This document shows positions 58,947 through 64,000 of a stretch of 64,000 bases of DNA, piece after piece. Source of the DNA: Sialis fuliginosa. Lineage: Eukaryota; Arthropoda; Insecta; Megaloptera; Sialidae. The first letter of the stretch is position 1, and every line of letters begins with the position of its first letter. Below the pieces are notes generated by a model. That model was not told the origin of the DNA, searched no databases, and saw only the letters and a program-made list of their open reading frames with translations. The position numbers and the translations under genes are program-made. The stretch covers positions 13,888,001-13,952,000 of the forward strand of contig OY540821.1 in assembly GCA_961205875.1 (NCBI GenBank). Reading direction: 5' to 3'.

Positions 58947-60200
58947 ATGACAACTACAACGATTGATATTCCTCCTACGGAGTTCATTAAAACTATCGAA
59001 TGGGAAATGATGGATAAAAGGAAATTTTTTCCTTTATCAATGTTGAGTTCTTTCACAGTTAGATGTGCATTGTATCCGCTAACCGTAGTAAAAACACGGT
59101 TACAACTGCAGAAACATAATACGATGTATAGAGGTAATAACTAAATAAATATTTCTTATTTCGAAAGATTTAAATATTTGTTTGTTGTAGGAACTTTTGA
59201 TGCATTGTCAAAAATATATCATTTTGAAGGAGTCTCAGGCTTATACAGAGGATTTTGGGTATCATCTTTCCAAATAATCAGCGGTAAGTTCACATAAAAT
59301 ATCTCATTTAATGTAATTTATTTTACGGTTATCTGTTACAGGTGTGTTCTATATAACAACATACGAAGGTGTCAGACATTTATGCACTCAAAGAAACGTA
59401 GATTCAAGAATAAAAGCTTTAATAGCTGGTGGTGCTGCCTCTTTAGTCGGTCAAACAATTATAGTCCCTTTTGATGTTCTAAGTCAACATTTGATGGTAC
59501 TTGGTGTCGCTGGACCACACCAGGTAATGAGAAATTTGTTTTTAAAATTGATAAAATTTTAATATATAATTTTTTTAAGGCTTCCATGAATCCGTTAGGA
59601 ATTACATTAGATCCAGATAGAGGACGATTTTCTGGTGTTTTAACTGTATGTAAAAAAATTATTCAGTATGATGGCTTTGCTGGTTTTTATCGTGGTTATA
59701 CGGCCAGTTTATGTGCTTACGTCCCAAACTCGGCTCTGTGGTGGGGCTTTTACCATCTGTACCAAGGTATTTATTTATTGATTTTAAACAGTATAACTTT
59801 GTGAAAAATCATTGAAACTTAATCTTCAAATCTGTTGTACTTTATAATTAGTTTGTAATTAATAACATTTCAATTTCTAGATGAGCTATATGCTATATGT
59901 CCAGTATGGATATCACATCTGCTGATCCAGAGTATAGCCGGTACTTTAGGTGGTTTCACAACAACTGTTATAACTAACCCCCTGGATGTAGTGCGGGCTA
60001 GATTACAGGTCCAACGTGTGGGCTCAATGCGCAGAGCATTCAAAGATCTTTGGTATGAGGAGGGACTTAAGATGTTTGGTAAAGGTTTGAGCGCGAGGCT
60101 GGTGCAATCGGCTTGCTTCAGCTTTAGTATTATACTCGGTTACGAGACAATAAAACGGGTTTCTGTCATGGACGAGTACAAAGGACTTATAAGATGGTGA
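58947..60200 (+). CDS. SLC25A44: Mitochondrial carrier, SLC25A44 type (branched-chain amino acids)
   Basis: Predicted join(58947..59133, 59191..59283, 59342..59523, 59580..59766, 59881..60200), 322 residues, close to the family's usual 310-320. SLC25A44 sits in the inner mitochondrial membrane and is described as a branched-chain amino acid importer. The three carrier signatures are at P44 (PLTVVKTRLQ), P136 (PFDVLSQHL) and P250 (PLDVVRARLQ), each followed by an E/DG-x-x-x-x-Y/F-R/K-G-type motif (EGVSGLYRG, DGFAGFYRG, EGLKMFGKG). The first signature has T instead of the acidic residue and the second has Q at the basic position. Both oddities are, as I recall, typical of SLC25A44 rather than decay. 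All introns have GT/AG ends. AATAAA at 60283-60288. Confidence 0.88.
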
Positions 60201-63200
60201 TTATACGCAGAAGGGTATAACTAAACGAATTTATTTTTATGTGTGCTGTATAGGCAATATAGTAAATATTATTTGCAGAAATAATAAAGTGTGTATGACA
60301 GTTTGTTGACTTTTAATTATTGTAGATTGTTTAAACTGGGGATATTTTAAGAACATTCTAATGGAGCTTTTATTGGGAACAAAAATCATTTAATAATTAA
60401 TAATTAAAAAATTTGTAAATAATTCAAATCACCTTTTTGAAAAAATTCTTTTACGTGCTTATTGTTGAAGGATTCTAGAAAAATAAAATGTAAAAAAATC
60501 TTTTTTTCTCAAAAAATCAGAATAAATAAAATAAAAAATTAAAATCTACGTATACAATATCTATTACATTGTATAATTACCCTAGATGCATGTGCACATT
60601 TTTTCAGTTGATTGACGTAATTAATTTTAAAACATTATAATTAACTAATAAATATTTAAACACTTTCATTGTTCTTGGTCAAAATATCCCCAGTTTACAA
60701 TCTGTTATTTTATTTAGTAACAAAAGATAGTTTATTTCCTAATAAAATATGCTATAATTCAAGATTGTATATATATATTTTATTTATTTTAGTGATAAAC
60801 AATAATAAATCATAACGCTATATATTTTAACTGGGTTATTTTTGCAATAAAATTTGTTGTTGATAATTTTTTGTATTAGATTATTATCAATATTTATTAT
60901 TTATTTTCAGAAAAATAATCAGTTAAAATTGTAATAGTTTTAAAATAAAATACGTATCTACATCATTAGCAGATAAATATTGTTTTTAATAAGTAAAGTA
61001 CAATAATATTTAAATGAACTGTTTAATAATAATTGCAAATATATTTTTAATGTTATAAACATGTATATTTGATTTTAAAGCAAAATAAATTAATGTAACT
61101 TAAAACTAGCGATAGCAAATTTAAATAGTATGGCTGTGTATATTGTTAGAAAGAATGTTAAGGTAGCTATGTCGAAGTAGTGTTGTTTTTTTTTAATTCT
61201 TAGAATTTAGTACACTTCTATCAAAAAAATGTGTTTAAAACATGTTTAAAATTATTTTACTCGTGCCAAATAAAAATTAATACAGCGTGGAAACGCCATT
61301 CAAGATTTTGCACCTGAGGTATAGAACAAATCTGGACTCTAGGTGGAAAATGGAAATCAAAATTATCAGAAATCCAAAATTATTCTGACCTCCGAAACCA
61401 TATTTGAAATAATTAGATTTTGATTTCTACAATCAAAAGCGGTATCCAGAATCATATCCAAGTGAAGTTTTTGAAATCGGAAAACAACTTTCTTTTTTCG
61501 TTTTGAAAATTAACACAAAGTTTCTTGTATCTTCAATATGATGGGGAACAAAAATGTGTGTTATGTTTTATCCCTAACAACCCTAATATAGATCATGTTT
61601 TTACAAATACTGTAATAAGCAATAAAAGAATTATAATTTTATAAAGAACAGTTACGGCATATCTACCTTAAACAGTCATTTGAAAGCAAATATATTTGTG
61701 TTTATATATTTACAATTTTAGCCTGTGTATATAATTGTATTATACAAATATTTAACATGATATACTATACATTTCAATTCGACAAGAAAATAAAAAAATA
61801 CTACACGTATTTAACCCTTTAACTACTTATTGCCAATAAGTGATTCCTACAACACAGCATATCTTAAAATTGCTTAACCTGTATCTACCCAGCACGCCAT
61901 ATATCTTTTAATTAAGGTCCATATAACAAGTTATTAAAGCAAAAACAATAACTAAAAAAAAAGAAGGGCGGAATCAGGTTAATGATGACGGTGTGTTTTA
62001 TAAAATTTACGTTTCGTTATGTTGATGACATTAGCTAAAGGGTTTAATAAAATTATATAATGATTGCTTCGTTTTAAGATAAGTTTTCCAATTTTATTTT
62101 ATTTTGTTTTTTAATGGTCAATTTGCTCAAAAAATCAGTTATAGAAATTTGTTAGGTTTAAAAAAATTCTAATAAATTATGAATATTATTCAAAGTATTT
62201 ATCTATATATTGTGATATGCACTGAATTGTTGTTTTTTAAAAAGAAATTTATTGTTAAATAAGATTTTTTATGAAGATTCTAAAAAATATAATATTTGAA
62301 GGTTTTTTTATAAGAAGCATATTTGCACACTAAATTTAATATACAAATGTGTTCAATAAATAATTCTTTTAGATACCTACATCACAAAATATTTTAATTT
62401 TAATTTTTAAAACAGTTGCCGTTATAAAAACATTAAAAATAATAATGATTTAATTTATAGATTCTAAACAACCTAATTAGTTTAATTTTAAGTTAAGGCC
62501 CCCATACATTCAGTTTTAACAGAGATGTGTAGAGAAAACGGAAGTTCAGTTAAAGCCGAAATATATGGAAGGCCTCAAATAAAATTCCGTTATAATTTTA
62601 GTATGAATCAGATTTCACTTTGGCAACTATTGGTAGAATACAAAATGGACTTAAGAGTAGATGTAAATATAATATAGTGACCAATTAATAGAATTTCTGT
62701 ACAGCGTACATGTCGTAAATAAATTTTGATGTAAAAATGATATTCTTGTATGTATATATTTTAAATTTCTATGCAGAAGTTATAAATATTTGATTAAATA
62801 AATTATTATTATTATATAATGCAAGTCATAATTTATATTCACGTTAATAATTATATTATTTAATTTTTGACATAGATATATTTTTAAAATATCAATTTAA
62901 TTTTAAGAATTATTTACAATGTTCTTAAAAATATATATATTTGTTTTTCTTAGATTATTTATTAAAATTCAGGGGATTATTTTGAAATATTACATACTGT
63001 TTTATTTTAGGACAAACTTAGTTACCAAAAATATTTTTTGTGATTTGCCTATATTTGTTTTGTTTAGGTATTATTTATTTTAATGCAGGGGACCTTATAA
63101 TTGTTGTAATATTTGTTAATTTAAATAAAAGTTATTAGTTTCTGTTAATTTGTTTTTTATTAAATAATTACCTTACTGTTGCATTTTTCTTAGACAGAAT

Positions 63201-63334
63201 TAAAAAATATTGATGTTAATAAGTACATGGAATAATCATCTTTAAAATTAGCTTACATACAAAAATAAACCATCTACTTTTGGAATTATACATTGTTAAC
63301 TGTGTATAAATAATAAATACACTGTAAAACAACT
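60201..63334. other. AT-rich intergenic sequence, no gene seen
   Basis: Contains the SLC25A44 3' UTR. Otherwise no exon or RNA gene recognised in about 3 kb. 61285-61450 shares short blocks with 9510-9540 and 28108-28200 (ATTTTGCACC(C/T)GAGG, ATTATTCTGACCTC), so a decayed dispersed repeat is likely. Confidence 0.5.
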
Positions 63335-63411
63335 GATTTTAGGCAGCTTTATAAGCTACTAGAAAGTTATACACCCATCTTTGAAGATGGAGAAAATTTA
63401 TCACAATGTTC
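63335..63411 (+). repeat. Hairpin-bearing repeat, copy B
   Basis: GGCAGCTTTATAAGC, GAAAGTTATACACCC, the palindrome CCATCTTTGAAGATGG (63377-63392) and TTTATCACAATGTT match copy A at 31905-32030. The next foldback element begins where the similarity ends. Confidence 0.6.
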
Positions 63412-64000
63412 TACGTCTTATTTTCTTGTAGTTTAGTCGATATTTGTATGACGAGTTGAAGTTCACTGCAGGAAGTTTCACTAAAAAATGTCGAATTTTT
63501 TATTTCGTTAAAAGTATGTTTATTGTATAGAAAATGACGTGAAAAGTTGTTTGTTTCAAACCGCAGGTCTGTATCTCAAACCGTTCTCGAGATATAGCCT
63601 CTCAAAGTTTTTGTTTTTTCAAATTTTTGGAGAAAAAAGGCCATAACTTTTGAACGCGTGGTCGGAATTGATTTTAGTTGACGGATTTGGAATCAGCGTA
63701 TCAAAATCTATATAATGACATATATAATACCTTAAAACTCGAAAAAAAAAATTTCGCGAAAAATCGAAAAAATTCAAAGGGTATTACCTTAAAAAAATGT
63801 CGATTTTTGATCAAATTTTTTTTGTCAGATTTTAAAGTATTATACATGTCATTATATAGATTTTGACACGCTGATTTCAAATCCGTCAACTAAAATCAAT
63901 TCCGACCACGCATTCAAAAGTTATGGCCTTTTTTCTCCAAAAATTTGAAAAAACTAAAACTTTGAGAGGCTATATCTCGAGAACGGTTTGAGATACAGAC
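63412..64000. mobile_element. Foldback hAT-type element, copy 4, cut by window end
   Basis: Starts CTACGTCTTATTTTCTTG (about 63410) directly inside the hairpin-bearing repeat. The left arm runs to about 63735, then a loop in the same orientation as copy 2, then the right arm until the window ends. The 62-codon frames at 63678-63866 (plus) and 63701-63889 (minus) again result from the palindrome. Confidence 0.7.

Noticed and set aside
1..64000. tRNA, rRNA or CRISPR features
   Set aside because: I found no convincing tRNA B-box with acceptor pairing and no rRNA-like segment. The only spaced direct repeats form a satellite with long monomers, and the genome is eukaryotic.

Overview
The window is AT-rich animal DNA with long introns, very few coding bases and a dense load of short DNA-transposon relics. 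The recognisable proteins (a Drosophila-type neural cadherin, CFAP20/Bug22, and the mitochondrial carrier SLC25A44) and the repeat types (hAT, pogo/Tigger, Harbinger, Helitron, a Penelope-like trace) point to an insect or another arthropod. I cannot name the order with confidence.

Layout. (1) About 1-39.3 kb holds no convincing protein-coding exon. It lies downstream of a minus-strand cadherin exon that ends in a clean splice donor, so I read it as one large intron of that gene, continuing past the left edge. It carries hAT-type termini and MITEs, giant foldback copies, a TA-flanked MITE family, a pogo/Tigger relic with a fragment of transposase, a Harbinger-type element, a Penelope-like or hammerhead-like trace, dispersed degenerate repeats, and several less AT-rich islands that may be regulatory. 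(2) 39,297-40,825 (minus) is the first coding exon of the neural cadherin, with a splice acceptor, a short 5' UTR segment and a 15-codon upstream ORF. (3) 40.8-54.3 kb is upstream of it: more MITEs, a Helitron-like element, an eight-copy tandem satellite (50.8-52.5 kb), and a GC-richer island (53.5-53.8 kb) that could be a promoter or insulator. (4) 54.3-60.3 kb is a compact plus-strand cluster: two small two-exon genes that look like tandem duplicates, CFAP20 with a long acidic C-terminal extension, and SLC25A44 in five exons. (5) 60.3-63.4 kb is AT-rich intergenic sequence, and the window ends inside a fourth foldback copy.

The genes do not form one pathway. CadN is a surface adhesion protein, CFAP20 an axonemal protein, and SLC25A44 an inner-mitochondrial-membrane carrier. 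The most unusual items are the unidentified duplicated pair, the CFAP20 extension, the foldback family whose central loop is found in both orientations, a repeat hairpin with compensatory base changes, and the hammerhead-like core.

All splice sites and proteins were read by eye. No alignment, search or expression evidence was available.
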